Part shown: piece by piece, positions 24,123 through 38,105 of the stretch
Position numbering within the stretch: the stretch's first letter is position 1
Layout: every line of letters starts with the position of its first letter
NCBI GenBank assembly: GCA_029204225.1
Contig: MU831946.1
Span: 31,260-95,259, forward strand
Source of the DNA: Diphasiastrum complanatum
Taxonomy: Eukaryota > Streptophyta > Lycopodiopsida > Lycopodiales > Lycopodiaceae
Direction of reading: 5' to 3'
Length of the DNA stretch: 64,000 bases
Made by a program: the position numbers and the translations under genes
Notes under the pieces: model-generated
What the model saw: only the letters and a program-made list of their open reading frames with translations
Told to the model about the DNA's origin: nothing
Databases searched by the model: none

Positions 24123-27100
24123 TTTGTGTACTAGCAAAGTTTGGCGAGCAAATTGTGATTGGATACTCCTACAATCAAACGTTGTCCCAGGGAGCAAAAG
24201 TGGGCAAATTTATAGGTATTTTTTCAACCTATTTTGGCTTATGACTGGCGCTGGACAACAAGCCAACTTTTGATAATTGTTATCACTTTTTTTTGAGAAG
24301 AGAGGAGTCGCTGGCCAACACCCTCTATGAGGCGGATTTGGCCGCTGGCCAACACTGATTTTTGGCTCAAAAATGCTTATACATACTGCAATTTAGCATG
24401 GCCTTCATATGAGAAAAGTTTCAAGCCTTTCTTTTGATCCATTATTTGTGGATCTCTTTTGCTCACAAAATGTAGATTGTATTAGCAAGTTGTCTTCTTG
24501 TTTGAAGCAAACATCATTAGGCACATGTACACGCATGACGTCATCAGTAGCCTTCTTAAGCTCACGAGTACAAGGACTAGACACATTGTTTTACCATATG
24601 CAAAAGAAGGCTTACTTCTTGGATTACATTTGTACACCCATTATATAGGCTCTCTTGTGGAGGCTAACCCATTTGAGGGGAGTCATTCTCTTTACAACTT
24701 TCAAGAGAACTTACCTCTTCGCGCTACGAGGAGGCTGATCACATAGATGAATCATCTATTTATGGAGTTGCAAAAAGCTCCTTTGTGATTCTCTTTGAGA
24801 GGTTGTATTCAGCCATTGTAGTGGTAAAGGGGCCATCAATATATGTCAATTGAATATTCATGGCTTCAATAATAACTTCTTTCCCAACATATTTCTTCTT
24901 TCCTATTAGTTATCTTTGGATGAAGCATCAATCTTGCTCTTCTCATCAGTTTCCATAACATTCTCTGTGTTGTTTTACGAGGGCGTAGAACAATTGTTTG
25001 TATGCTTTACTTGATTTGTCGTTTGAATGTCCTACTTGATATTGTCTTCAAAGGCACTTGTAGCACTTGGTTGGCGCGTTTGGTGCAAAATAACGAGATT
25101 TATTGTGGGAGCAACCTCAATAGCCAAGCTCAACATTGAATGTATTTTGTGATATGCAAAATGGAGCTTGCGTCTGCATGCACTTTGAAAGGGATTTTCG
25201 GTAGGATAAAGAACATTGTATAAAGGAATTTTTATGGCAGCAACGAGATTAGTAATCTGGTTAAGAAAGGGATCTTTACTCTCTTCTATGCTCAAACTTT
25301 TTTGGTAAGTTGGTAGAGAGCAGTTTCAAAACTTTGTAAGTTTGAATGCTTCTCATTGCTCATTAGCAAATTGGATTATCTTGTCACATTGTGTTGATTA
25401 AGGGACTCAATTGCAATGTCTAATAAAAATCTTGGCATGGATGATATCATGTCCAAAATCGCGTCTATGTAGTGAGTAGCACTATTATCTTGTTTGGATT
25501 TTAATGTTGGTTGACCATTATCTCAAGATAGGAGTGAGACTAAATCTATATAGATGTATTCAAAATGTTATATTGCACATTGTGTATGATGCTCTCTAGA
25601 ATTTCTTGACCACGCCGACAAAAGTATTGTTTCTCAACTGTTGCCAATCTAGGATATTGTCTGCAGAGGTGGTCTTTCTTGATTACATGCTCTTGTTGAA
25701 TGAAAAAAGTATAATTTGCAGGAATTGTTTCTTGCATTTAATGCTTCCCTTCCTTTTTCTTTTGTTGGAGAGTTAAATGACTTGTTGAGAATATAATTAT
25801 GTGGCTATTAGACAAGTTTTTTTGGGCTTTAGTTTGCAACTGATGGAATTAATTACTTCTTCAATCCAATGTCTAATTTAGATCCATTTATTCAGTCTAT
25901 CGGATTGTAGTTTGTCAAAATTATCAAGATCTAAATGTAGGAAAAAGCTTTACTCTATAGATTTACACATAAATTTGAAGTAGAGAAAATTCAAATTGGA
26001 TATCAAAATAACTAATGACAATAACGTGATAACTGTGTGCACAAAACTAATATGATCTACAGTTGGCAGATGATACAGAGATCATGAGGTGGCTTTATGC
26101 TTCCTTTTTGTCTGTAATTGAGCAAGATGTGCTGCATCGAAGTGCACTACATAAAAAATTGCACCTTTGTTGCGTGTACTGCATTATTGGCATCATGTGT
26201 CCTTTATACACTGAAATCTTATTACAAGAAATGATTAAAAGAATTAGTTCCTAATGCAAGTTGTAAGCCTTGTTGCAGTTGCCTGTCAACGTTTGCCAAA
26301 TTGTCCGTAGGATCTTCGTTAGAGACACCGTTTTTTAGTGATTGCTTGTAGGTCGTATTATGTTTGTAAACCCTATAGAGGGATTCCTTATGTGCTTGCT
26401 ACAAGCAGTAGTCGTAATGCCTTTGAGGCTTCTTACAACAAGAATCGTTTCTTGCGGACTCTTCACGAGTTCCTTATGGGCTTTTTAGGGGTAGTGACTG
26501 TCATGCCTCATAAGAGAAAGCCTTACAGGTTCCTTACATCTCACTTATAGGCATCGACTTCATCTTTGACGAAGTTCAAAGGCTTCAATTTGTAAGCTTG
26601 CACTTAGACTACATGAATGGAACTAGATGAACTCATTGGATTGTAGGGAGAGAAGGGAGTAATCAATGGTCCTATATGCCAATACAATGTAGCCAGAACA
26701 TTGTTTTGAAGTACCATAGCTTAATAGGAAATGGTGTATGCATGCAGATAATGCTAGCAAAGTAGGAAGATGGACAAGAACAAATCTAGTCGAGATCCCA
26801 AAAAACAAGCTAGCTTGCACAATCACCAAGGACATAGAAAAGATAGCTTGGTGAGTTCCAACATAAAAAAATGATTTTGGACATTCAAAGAATCTACCAC
26901 ATTCTTGTAGATGGGGTGCTTCCTTGGCTTCTAAAGTTGGGAGCCGCTTCTTTCCAAGTGCTCCAACCGTGCCTTTCTAGCCGCTTCTTTGCCCATGTGT
27001 TCGAAACATGATTTTGAACTTCAATAATAGTTGACCAAGAAGCTTATTAATTCACATGCTAGCGCATGAGAAGTCCTCGTAGGTCATAAATTTACACAAC

Positions 27101-27740
27101 TAAAAATAAGGTATGTTGATGTAACTTGTAGGTTGGTATTAATGGTGGCAACATGCATCGTCTAGCCAATGTTCTCTGAGACGATGGGCAAAGGGCTAAG
27201 GCCACCCTATTCTTGACTTGCATAACACGTAGAAATGTAAAGGATGAATGTGATTGACCTGTTTAAATCCCTACCTCCCGATTGGTGGACTTTCCTTAAG
27301 TTGTCGCTTAATATGTACTAGGTATGGGCTACCTGTTGTAGCACGCTCGAGCCGTCGGAGCGACGAGGGTGGCTACAACAAGTAGCTCACCGTTGGATGG
27401 CGAACACCATATGTAGCAGTTGCAAATCTACGGGTGGAGATTCAAAACGTTTTAGAAGCTGTGCTCAGGCTCAGAATTTGCTAGTTCTTGATTCACTCCT
27501 CACTATTGCTACTTCCGAAGAGTCTCCAAGTCCAACATGCATTCATAGCAAATCTAACTTAGGTGAGCTTGAAAAAAGGAGTCCTTCTTGGTAGAATGCA
27601 TGTATACGCATACAGCTAGCTCCATACTCTCTTCTTGTTGTTTGTTGCTTATTAATAACGGAAATTAGTTGACACCCCCCAGGCTTGAAATCTGACGTGT
27701 ATCTCCACCTTTCTAGTTGAAAAGCTCGTCTTCCCACTAC
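24123..27740. other. Spacer without recognised gene
   Basis: About 3.6 kb with scattered short frames and no domain I recognise. The phrase CGCTGGCCAACAC or a close variant occurs three times at 24247-24345. Reverse-strand frames between 25740 and 24750 can be read as fragments of a decayed protein but match nothing I know. A forward frame at 26338-26550 is likewise unassigned. Confidence 0.4.
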
Positions 27741-28045
27741 CTTTCATAAGGCCTGGCCTACCTTTCACGCTTCGGTACATGGAACTCTTGCTTGCATTTC
27801 AGTGGACGTTTCCGGTGAAGGCTTTGACGGGCATGACGGGTCGTTGCGAGAGGCTTTTCAATTCCGGGTTTGTGGATCGTTCATGGCATGCATGGCATAT
27901 TGCCCATGGGCTTTGCTAACAATTCCATTATTTTTGTTATGGAGCCATTCATGAAGGTCCCTCTCTGCCCTCCTCGCTTCACAGATTCATCGGCACCAGC
28001 ACCAGCACCAGCAGCACAGCCATGGCTTATGTTATATTTTTGATT

Positions 28046-28080
<35 letters not shown>

Positions 28081-28375
28081 CATGGCTGGCTGGTGTCTCT
28101 GTCGAACGAAACCTTTCTTTCCCGCGCTCCTGCGTCCTGCTCCTCTGCCCCCCCCCCCCGCCCATTGTCCCTCTTCATCCTCGTCCTCCTCTCCTTTCTT
28201 CCCTCTCATCGTCATCGTCTGCTCCTTTCTTCCTCCCGCCTTTGCCTCGGTCTTGGCCCTTGTGCTTGTGCGGCGTTTTAATTGAACAAAAGCGCGCGCT
28301 CAGCCGCTGCTTCCTGCTGCTGCTGCACAGGCAGGATCGTCGCGCCTTGCGCTGCTGGCCTTGCTGTTGCTGTTA
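27740..28375 (+). promoter_or_regulatory. Putative promoter / 5' untranslated exon of FBL17
   Basis: This stretch is distinctly GC- and CpG-richer than its surroundings. It holds a (GA)n run at 28046-28080 with one interruption, a C-run at about 28149-28160 and CT-rich sequence. Such tracts are common around plant transcription starts and 5' UTRs. The FBL17 coding exon is preceded by a good splice acceptor (CTCTGAGCAG|GCAAC at 29599/29600), so a 5'UTR intron is likely. A candidate donor is GTAAAAG at 28376. The exact start and donor are inference. Confidence 0.4.
28046..28080 (+). repeat. (GA)n microsatellite upstream of FBL17
   Basis: A run of about 35 bp of GA with one AAA interruption near 28070, within the GC-rich region proposed as promoter/5'UTR. 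GA repeats of this size bind GAGA-type (BBR/BPC) factors in plants; whether this one does is unknown. Confidence 0.7.
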
Positions 28376-29673
28376 GTAAAAGTTCAAGTCTAGTCGTGAT
28401 CGCTTCTTTATCCGATGATCTTATGTGAAAAGCTAAAGAAAGCGTCAGAGTTTTCGTGATCAATATTGAATGAAACCGTAATGGTAGGTTTCTATCATCA
28501 ATCTTAAATGTAGCATTCATCTGGATTCTGGAGTTGTCATTGCATATTATTCTGTTGATATACTTGCACACATCGGCCACTTAACTCCTCCTAGATAAGG
28601 AGGACTAGTGTTTTACTGGCAGGCGATCATCCCTTATCTTAAAGCCCGATCTGTCAGAATCTCTACGTAGCCTAGGTAGTGCTCTTTTTCTGATATATAT
28701 CGGACTTAGCTATATTGCTCTCGTTTATCGGAGTTCTTCCAGTCAAACGAATAAGTCCTTCTAGTAATCCAAATTGTGAATATCTTCTTTTCCGTCATTG
28801 CTCTAATTTCTTTACCGATCAGGAGTTCGATGCTATTATCGACGAAGAACAGCTAAATGCCGATCGCAATCTGCTTCAATATTATGTAGTCTATTCTATC
28901 TGTATGCCATTAAGCTAGTCGGCATTTTCCAATGCATAAGTATACCCTTGTTTTTTTGCCTCATATTTGTCTCGCTACCTATTCATTCTGTCCATGGGGT
29001 TTTTATAAGAACCTTAGTTTCTTGTATGCCCGTCTACAGCTATGAAGCTTGTATTTATCTTCACTCAATATTTCATGTGGTATTAGTTTTGTCCACTTTG
29101 CAACATAATATGTTCATGAATTCCTTTCCTAAGTAATCGACGTGAACCTCAAAGATGCATAATATTAATAAAATAATTCCACTACAACAAGTATTAGCCT
29201 TAATCGATATGCACAAGCTAAATGTACATGTCGTTGCTCTGTAGTTCAAGCCTCAAATGCTCAGTTATTGTTTGCAGTAGTTGTAGTTAGAACTTGAGAG
29301 CCATCTAATGCCCAAGAGACATATACAGTGCTCATTCGATTCTGATGGTCCCGACAAAATGGCGGTACTAAAACTATAGTGGATGGGTCAGAATTTTTCG
29401 GTTCGTTTTCTTCTCGGTCAAAAAATTCTCTCTCAAAGTTTAATCAAGCTCTATTGAAATGGTGACTGTTTCTTCAATCCTACCTACAGTCTTGAATCTA
29501 TGCAAGTTGGATCATGGTTTTAAAGTTGCTGATAAGTGATACAATACACATTATCTATCTTTTCACTTATTGACAACTTTCATGTGGCACTCTGAGCAGG
29601 CAACAGTTTGTGAATGTAGAAACCTTCCTCTTTGACGAGGTCTTTTACATGTCATTTTTCGAGGCTTTAAAAA

Positions 29674-32600
29674 ATGGGCAAATCTGGATATAAAAGCAAT
29701 TACTGCGGTTTAGAGCATGATGGATGTGTGATTGACACTCCTCAAATATCAAAAATGCATCAGCGACATCCGAAAGCCGATCACGTATTGCAAACCAAGC
29801 GTTGTCTGACTTACACAGATGACGTGATTCCTACTTGCTCCTCGCTAGGGCAAGTAGCTGAAAATGCTCTTTCTGATTCGTTTGGCGGAGCTTGTGAATC
29901 TCCAAGAAAAAAGAACAAGGCGTTGGAGTATCATACTCGTGCTCATGATCAGAATCCAGGCGTAGCAACCCTGTCAAACACAGCTGCCGGTGTGTTTGCA
30001 TCAGTGCTGCAAAGCACCGGATCGGATATTGAATATATTAGAAAAGCTAAGATAAGAGGAAACTATAAGTGTAGCAAGTGTGGCCAGCCTAAAAAGGGGC
30101 ATGTCTGCATTGATACCCCTGGAAAAATATCATCTGAATCAAGGAAAGATACTATAGCAGAATCTCCTCGTTCACGCGCTTCTGAATCGGTTCAAGATGA
30201 CGGTCTTTTGCCTGAGAAAATGGTCCTGGGTGACGCAGAAGAGTTGGACAAGAGGTATGGTGGCTTGACTACAGCAATAGTTCCCCACACACCTCAGCCT
30301 ACTTCTACTAGCGGCTTGAATGCTGTGGAGAACAGCCAGATGTTCATTGGACTTTCTTACACGACTACCAAAAAGCAAGAGATTTGGAGAAGTAATGCAA
30401 GTATGGCAAAGGAACTAACGCCTTTTTCTGGTCTTTCTTCACCACCAAATTGCTTTTTCAATGAATATCATGGATCAACAGGGGAAGCTTTCAATCCTCT
30501 TGATCGACATGGCAACACTTTTGAAGAGTACGTTGTTACATAATGATTTTGCTGTTTAAACATTCTGAAACTTTGTCATGTTCGTTTTTGGTAGATTGGA
30601 TCAAAGTCATGTTGAGTTCACCTTCACACTTTGTGCTTTACACTTTTGGTTATGTACTAATGTCTAACTCTTAACACCTTCAGGAACAATTCTGGTGAAG
30701 GTTGCCAATCCATAGGCATACCGGATACCTGCTTGCTGCAAATAATGGCAAGGTTACCTCCCACAGCACTTTTGGTCGCAGGCCATGTCTGCAGGCAATG
30801 GCAGCAATGTGCAGAAAGGACCTGGGCTGCTGTAAGGGAAGCGCATTTGATATTGTCAGTACCTACTTTAGGTTCAACAAATAAAAACGAAGAAATATAT
30901 AGACTGACTCCATCACCAAGAACATATATTCCATTCATTTTGCAGAAGTGTTCAAATCTTGTACATCTGATGATCTCGGTATTGAGGTATTGCTTCTTAT
31001 TTTTGCACATATTCTAAGTTGATTTTGCACATGTTCTAAGTTGATTGAGATTAATACACAACTGGCTTCCAATTGCTAATATGGTCTCGCAAACACTCAC
31101 ATTTTATAAATATAATGTTAAAGTACTGGAAGTTTAGATTATATCAGATCATGCAGTTGTTTTGATTTGCGTTAGTTCCCTTCATTGAATATCTCTTTTA
31201 TGTTACTTAACATCTACTTAGTTCAAATTTACATAACCTCTAAAAGAGAGTAAATGCATGACATGTAGTTTACTTGTCTGCTTGGACATGACTACGAAGC
31301 TTATCAGCTATAACTGGTCTACCATAAACTGGAGTCTAGAATCCAAGTTATGATCAATCAAAAGTCATGCTGATGCTAAGAAGAAATGGACCCTGAGTGT
31401 CAATTGGCTTAGAATTTAATGTCCTCTGTTTGCAACATATGCTTAGCTGCTAGGGAAACATTTTAGAGTTCATAATCGGTCTAGAAACTTCTTGATCATC
31501 TAATGCCTTGTGCATCTACAACTAAACAAAGTGTAGTCATTTGTGAAAATCTAGGTTTTCTTCCGTTCTGGTCCCAAGTGGAAAGAATGAAAGAGGCCTG
31601 TCTACCTTGGGCAGTCTGCTGCCTGCCAATGCTTTTATAAGAGTGGACCATCTGTCGCTTATAAGCAATTTATCTAGTTTGATGACACTGTTTGAACTTT
31701 GAAGTCACTGGTGCCAGCCTGTACCCTTTGTTTCCTTGGATGGCTGTATTTGAGACTTAAATTGAGCCAGAGTCTCTGCATGAAAGAGGAAGCATCTTGA
31801 TGCAAAAGCCTCATGATTCCCTCCTGAAATATGATGCAAGTCTTAGCCAGAGCTTTTTACATTCTTTGGAGAAGTTGTGATATACCACTTATCCATTGTT
31901 GAAATCCTTTTATAGTCGATGTAAAAATCTGCTTTAAATATTGCTTTATGTTTGTAACCAACAGTACAAACTTCAATCTGCAATATCAACAACTCTCTCA
32001 TGAACATAAACTTTAAACTGAGGTAATTAGATTTGCACGTTGGCATAGTAAAAATGAAATGCATTTTATTGTTTCTTGAAACTCGTTTAAAATCTTGATG
32101 TTTCAAACAACTTTCAAATGTCCTTTTTCCAAAGTTTTATTTCTGTAAACGTTTTAAACATCTTTTGGCCTCTTTGACCACAGAAAGTGGTGAAATGGGT
32201 CTAACAAGGAGCCAACAGATCCTATTTCATATCCATTATTTGGTGCATGTTTGTTGGGGGCTGTCCACTATAAAAGTGTCCATTAGTTATGGATAGTGAT
32301 GAGAATGATTAGAAGGTTTTTTGCTTAGAAGAAGATGCTGGCTTTTGCTACTCAAGTCTCACAGTAGATTGATTGATATTTTGCTTTCATATGCTCATTC
32401 ATCTAGGCTCTTGATATTTGACACCCTGCTCTATAGGTCTTCTATATCTGATCTTGAAAGCTTCCGGACTTTAGGAGTTATATTTATCAAATCAGGATCA
32501 CCTGTTGCTCAATCTTCTATATTTGATCTGAATGTTATTGTGCCACAGGAAGTTATTCACTAAGGCTTTTTTTAAAGTGTCTCATAATTTCAGCTTCTAT

Positions 32601-35600
32601 TGGCTAGGATGATTTAAATTCTTTGCTCTTGCTTTCCTCAGTTGCATCTGATATGCAGCCTTTTTTGTGTTCATGTTTTCCAGCCAGCTTGATGACACAT
32701 TTTTAAAGTCCATTGCATCTTCACGGCCAGAGCTATCCTCTCTGGAGATCAACATGATTGGAAATGGCATCAACACTATGACAGGGTGATCTTTCTTACT
32801 TTCTGGGCATGTATAGGTGGTTCTTATTTCTTGGCCGTAATCTGATATCCTTCTCCAATTACAGAAAATTTCAATTCAGTTTAAGCATGCCATTTGTGAT
32901 GGAATACTTGAATTAGATAGAGACATGCCATTGCAGGCTGTTGCTGCAAAATGCAAGCCTCATTCTGTATCTTGTGTTGCTTAGTTTCCATGTTCACATA
33001 CAGATTGTGTGTAAAAGCTTACTCAACTCTGGTTGTGTTTCCTTGGTGCAGAGAAGGTTTGGAGTTTCTAGCATCTACATGCAAATTATTAAGCTGCCTT
33101 AAGATCGAAGGATGTCAGGTTCTAAGCCGATGTCACATTGTTAATTCTGAAATCAAAACTATGTGGCTTTCAGGATGCCAGAAACTCACAAACATGGTAA
33201 GCTTGCATACTTTGAAGTTGACATTGATTGTGATAACATTTGCATATTATATGGCATGGCATAAGGACCAGTTTTTTCTCTTTTCATTGCCATAAAAATG
33301 TATAGAAAGAAATCATATGCTCAAAGTATCAAAGACATTTGAATGTTATCAAAAGTTTGAAAAAGTATCCCGAAATTTCTCCCAGCCTGTTCTAAGCAGC
33401 TAACCCATAGGCTTTGAATTTAGGCTCCTAGATAAAGGAATTCACTTATGAAGTAAACTCTTCAAAACTTTAACCAGTTAGGCGTTATCTCTGTAGTTGC
33501 AGGCGAATATAAGTGAAATTCTTGTTGCAGCAAAATACTTCTGATTGGAAAAAGATGCTAACTAGACCTTATGATAGTAGTGGGCATGACTCTGTCATTA
33601 ATCAAATCATTTTAAGCACCAAAAGTGGGTCAATTATTCTCTCCCTGAATCTGCAAACTGGAATTCCATTACATCTGGTTATCAACTAAACGATTGGTCT
33701 CTCAATGAATACTACTGAACAATGAAGTCCAAGGGTTTAAATCTTCTCCCAGTTTGTTCTCATAGCCTTCATTCATACAAAGCAGCATGCTTGCTTGAAT
33801 GAATGGTTAGAATTATAACCCGCTTCTTAAGGTGAGAAAGAATTATATAACAAGCATGAGCCCGTGAGACAATGATAAACTATTTGCACTCCAAAAATAT
33901 CTGAACCTTATCTACCTGAGGTGAAGAAATAAGAATTTAGTGGCAATAAACTACTTTGCCGGTTAACCACTTTTAATGCATATTGAAGCAAATGTTTCTT
34001 CCGTTATCTCCTTGGGTATAGCATGACATATGACATTGATCCTATATCAGATGAGGTGACCCAAATGCCAATTTGAAATGTCATCTGAACGCTATTTGGT
34101 TGCAGGTCCTGGAATCTCCTTTGCTGATGGAGCTGTCACTTGATTTTGTAACTGGGATGAATGTAAATCTTGATCATAGCACCAATTGTCCAGATAGCCT
34201 TTCTGATCTCACTGGGCAATTGGCGAAAAAGTTGCAAAATGTTCAAAAGTTGCATTTGGCCTCTCCTTTACTCGACGACAGAGCTGTGTTCAATCTACTA
34301 AGTGCCAGATTTCGGTAATTGCCATATTCTGACTGGTGCCACAACATTTTCTCTTGGGTTTATGCCAATTTTAGGGTGTGATAATATTTGTTTGATAGAA
34401 ACTGTGATATGCTAAAACGCCATCTCGTGCAGGTGTTTACGAATGCTATCCCTCATATATGGTGTAGGAATTACAGATGAATCTGCAATTGTTATTGCCT
34501 CAAACTGCTCAGATTTGGAGCTCCTAGATTTAAGTGGGTAAGAACTAGTTCTCCTATACCGGAAAACCTACTTGGCAGGAAAGGTGTTACATTCAGCTTA
34601 AGTCAACGATATGGTGTTTGCAATGTTGATGAGTGGCTTTAATATTCTCAAGTCATAGAAGGTACGATAGGAGTGAGAATTTCGTATCACTAGTATCAGT
34701 ATGTTGTTGCTACACTTTTTTCTTTTGTTCTCAATTGTTTCTGTTGCAGCACAGTATATAGTTCTTAAGCAATCTTCACTTCTGGCCTTCACAATAGCTG
34801 AATTTCTTTTTCACTTTGAAAGAGGAGCTTTTGAGATTCAGCTGCAAAAAAAGAATGATAAGAATACTTACTAAATAGAAGTCCAATTTGATTGTACAAA
34901 GAGTCCATAATTTTCTTGATAGTTAATTCAGTCCAGCCTGAGAATGTGATTGTATCAATCTGCAATCACATCAATACTGATCATTTTATCCAAAAACATT
35001 TTGGGATATATTATGTGTAGCAATAAGGGTGGAAAATTTGTGTAGCAAAAATATCTCTTTGGTTTATAACTTTTTAATGGTCATACAATTTTCTAGCTAT
35101 TTGCGATGTACTCCTTGAGAAGTCTTCAAATGAATCAATCTTTTTGAATGACCCTTATACTGGGACCATAAATTAACACGGTATGTTATGTGAGAGAAAC
35201 TATGGAATATCATTTCTATGAATCTTCCTTATCTAATAAAATAGAGGGCATCTCTGCAAACATCTCCAATCATTTTATATTACTTGTTTGAATTCATTTC
35301 ACAATTTAAAGTGTCTCTCATCTTTCCTACACTGAAAAGTCTGGTGTACATCAACTACTTCAGGGTGTAGTGGACTTAAATCTTTACTATTATCCATCTT
35401 GCAAAGCACTCAAACTTTGTGGCAAGTGGGCTAAACCAAATTCAAGATGTGAATTTGAAATGTGATAACTGGAGATAATGAAGAATTTTTTTTAATCTAT
35501 CAGAATATGGCCTTCTTCATCCTTACAGTTTGTCTGATCCTGATAGGAACTTGTTTCTCCATGTTGCTATTCTCAAGTTAATGTAAGAGTTCACAATGTT

Positions 35601-38105
35601 GATGTTCCTGCTAAAAGCTAAGCGGTGAATTTTTTGTGAAGTGATTTGGCCCGTGTTTATCACTAAGCAAACTTGGTCTGCATGGAAATTTCGAATTTGG
35701 CTTTTGTGTCTCTATAACTGCCTTTCGCATGCAGCCTAAATCAATATTATGTTACAGGGTATGCTTGTTTCTCTTACCAGTATGTTTTCTCATTGTGTTT
35801 GGTACATGACAGTTTGTACTGCTAAGCTATATAGATGAACCTGTACCTTGGAGCAAAAAGTAATCTGAATAATTGCATCAGAAAGTGGATATTCATTGGT
35901 TGGGAATCTGCAACTGACTCAGGCTATAGTGTTCAATGAAGCAAACGATTCAAAAACTATTGCAACTATTTGACATAAAGTCTTAGTCTGCAGCTGGTGA
36001 GGTTAGAGCGTCACTGCTTGGTAAAAAGTTTTCAAATTTCTTTTATCTATCTGTGAGCAATACATGTGAAAAAAAGATGATCATTGCTATTAGCTTGGTG
36101 GCTGTTTCTAGCTCAAAGAACAGTAGCGTTACCAAACAGTAAAAAATGTCTCATTTTAGGCCGCAGTGTATGTATATAATAGCTCAAAGTTTACTGGGAG
36201 GGCAGTATCTTAGTCAAACCAAAGATCGATGTTAGTGGGGATGCTAACAAGAAAAGAAATTGGTTATTTCCACCTAACTTGAAATCAGAAAAAGCACACT
36301 ATTTCTGTGTCAAGAGTTGTTGACAGTCATCTCATAATGTTAAATCAGCAAAAAGAAATTGTTGATCAGCCTGTAAAGTGTCTCGACCAGATGTGACTAG
36401 AATTGTTAGGAATCTGTTTTCCCAACTTTAATAAGTCTCCTGATATCACAGTTGTAGTAATATTTATTGGTACAATATTATATTCATATTTAGTCATCAT
36501 CTTCCTAAAAGACTCATGATGCCCAGAGAAATAACCCAAGATACTCTCAAGGAAATCACTTTTGAGTTAAGGAAATAAGTTTCATAGGAACAGCTTCAGC
36601 TATTCTGGCCTCCCAGATTTCTGACAAATAGTCAGCACTCAGCTAGGAAAAGGCTTCTCATTTTTTGTCTTTGCTACTGTATTCTTTCTGTAACTCGTAC
36701 CTGGTTAGCATGTTATGATTCTGCTTTGATTATTGCAGTTGATTTCACTAGACACGTAATTTACTGGAGAGCAACATATCAATTGCAGATAATAGTCTTG
36801 GAAGTTTATGGCAAAAACAAATCTATGAGATGTGTATTCTATTCAGATGCATAACACTGCATTACTTATTCGATGCAGGTCAAGCATCACCGATAAAGCT
36901 CTTGTTTCCATCAGCACTGCATTCTCAAAGAGCTTAAGAAGACTATTGGTTGCTGTTTGTCCGAAGATATCTGAAGGTATGCATAGATACAAGACACAGG
37001 TTGATCCAACGCTTTAACATCCTTGACGGTCAGCATATGCATGACTACTTTCTGCTATCTTACAGATTTCCTGTTGGAAAGTTTATTTTTTGAGCGCGAA
37101 GTTATCTCTGGTTTGTGAAACTGTTTCATCAGGTAGCTGGATAGCTCTGGGATCTTGATTGGACATTTTTTTCTGACTATATGATGTCTTGTGACAGTTG
37201 GGTTGCAGGAAGCTGTTGCTCATTTGCCACTTCTTGAGCTTCTTGACTGTGGAAGAGCCTTGGGCGACGGTCAAATGGATAACATGTCGCTGCCTCAAAA
37301 AGGCCAGAATCATAGGGTTGCCAGGCTTGTAACTGTAGATAATGGTCAGGGAAAAATTCGAAAGACCAAATCATGCCCTATCCAAACTGGGAAGAAACCC
37401 TTTAGAGCTTTGGTTTTGCAGCATTCAAGGCTTGAAAAAATCAGTTTCTGGGGATGTTCAAATCTTCAAGTGAGTTTCATGTCGCACACTCTGAGATATG
37501 TGGGCTTTCATTGCCAGAGGCTTGAGCATTTTCTTCATATATTTCTTGCAAATTAAGTTGAACATTCCTTCTGGCACAGTTTTGGATGGTCCTTGTTGTA
37601 TTTAAAATCGTAACATGTGAGGAACTGCACCAAGCAGATTTGTACTCAGGTTTCTGCTTAATCTAATCACAGTTTAATGCTTGTCTGTGTCAGAGCCTTG
37701 TTCTGGATTGCCCAAATCTTATTGATCTGAATCTAAACGATTGTCAAAATCTCAGATCAGGTACGGCTGCTGAATTGTTGTTCACAAAGTTTGAGCTCTT
37801 AGGTTTTTCAAATAGGTTATATATTGAACATAGGTATACAATACATGAGTTGTCCCCAGTAGACACTTTTCTACATGCTATTGAAGCTAAAGTGTGGGGA
37901 TTTGAAGCACAATTTTTTCGAAGGAAAATTTATATTGAAAAGATCTTCATAAGCATAGTCACACTTGCAAAGCTACATAAAATAGTACTCTGTTTATTGT
38001 GCTACCCCAGATGATTTGGTGTTGCGCTGCCCGTACCTACGACAAATCCATGCTTTAAACTGCGAACAATCTATTGTACAAAGAGCAAGAAATCAGGCAT
38101 GTTAG
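29674..38105 (+). CDS. FBL17: F-box/LRR-repeat protein, FBL17 orthologue
   Basis: Substrate-recognition subunit of a nuclear SCF E3 ubiquitin ligase. Arabidopsis FBL17 targets KRP/ICK CDK inhibitors and is needed for male germ-cell division. Ten coding exons: 29674-30527, 30684-30986, 32684-32785, 33052-33196, 34106-34314, 34433-34537, 36879-36976, 37198-37469, 37694-37760, 38011-38105. All introns are GT-AG, phases agree, and the total is 2250 nt (749 residues plus TAG). Residues 131-145 read YKCSKCGQPKKGHVC, an FBL17 signature. The F-box is about 297-340 (IPDTCLLQIMARLPP). LRRs follow, with LRMLSLIYGVGITDESA, LELLDLSG and LPLLELLDCG matching FBL17 in order. The tail ends RCPYLRQIHALNC. Arabidopsis FBL17 is about 590 residues; the excess is a longer N-terminus. 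The ATG is the first in frame after the acceptor at 29600. No break was seen. Confidence 0.92.

Noticed and set aside
25032-25737. Reverse-strand frames that might be pieces of one decayed protein
   Set aside because: No motif recognised and the links between frames need several unsupported shifts.
29674-38105. Assignment as FBL15/SLOMO or another F-box/LRR protein
   Set aside because: CGQPKKGHVC before the F-box, LELLDLSG and LPLLELLDCG in order, and the short tail after the last LRR point to FBL17.
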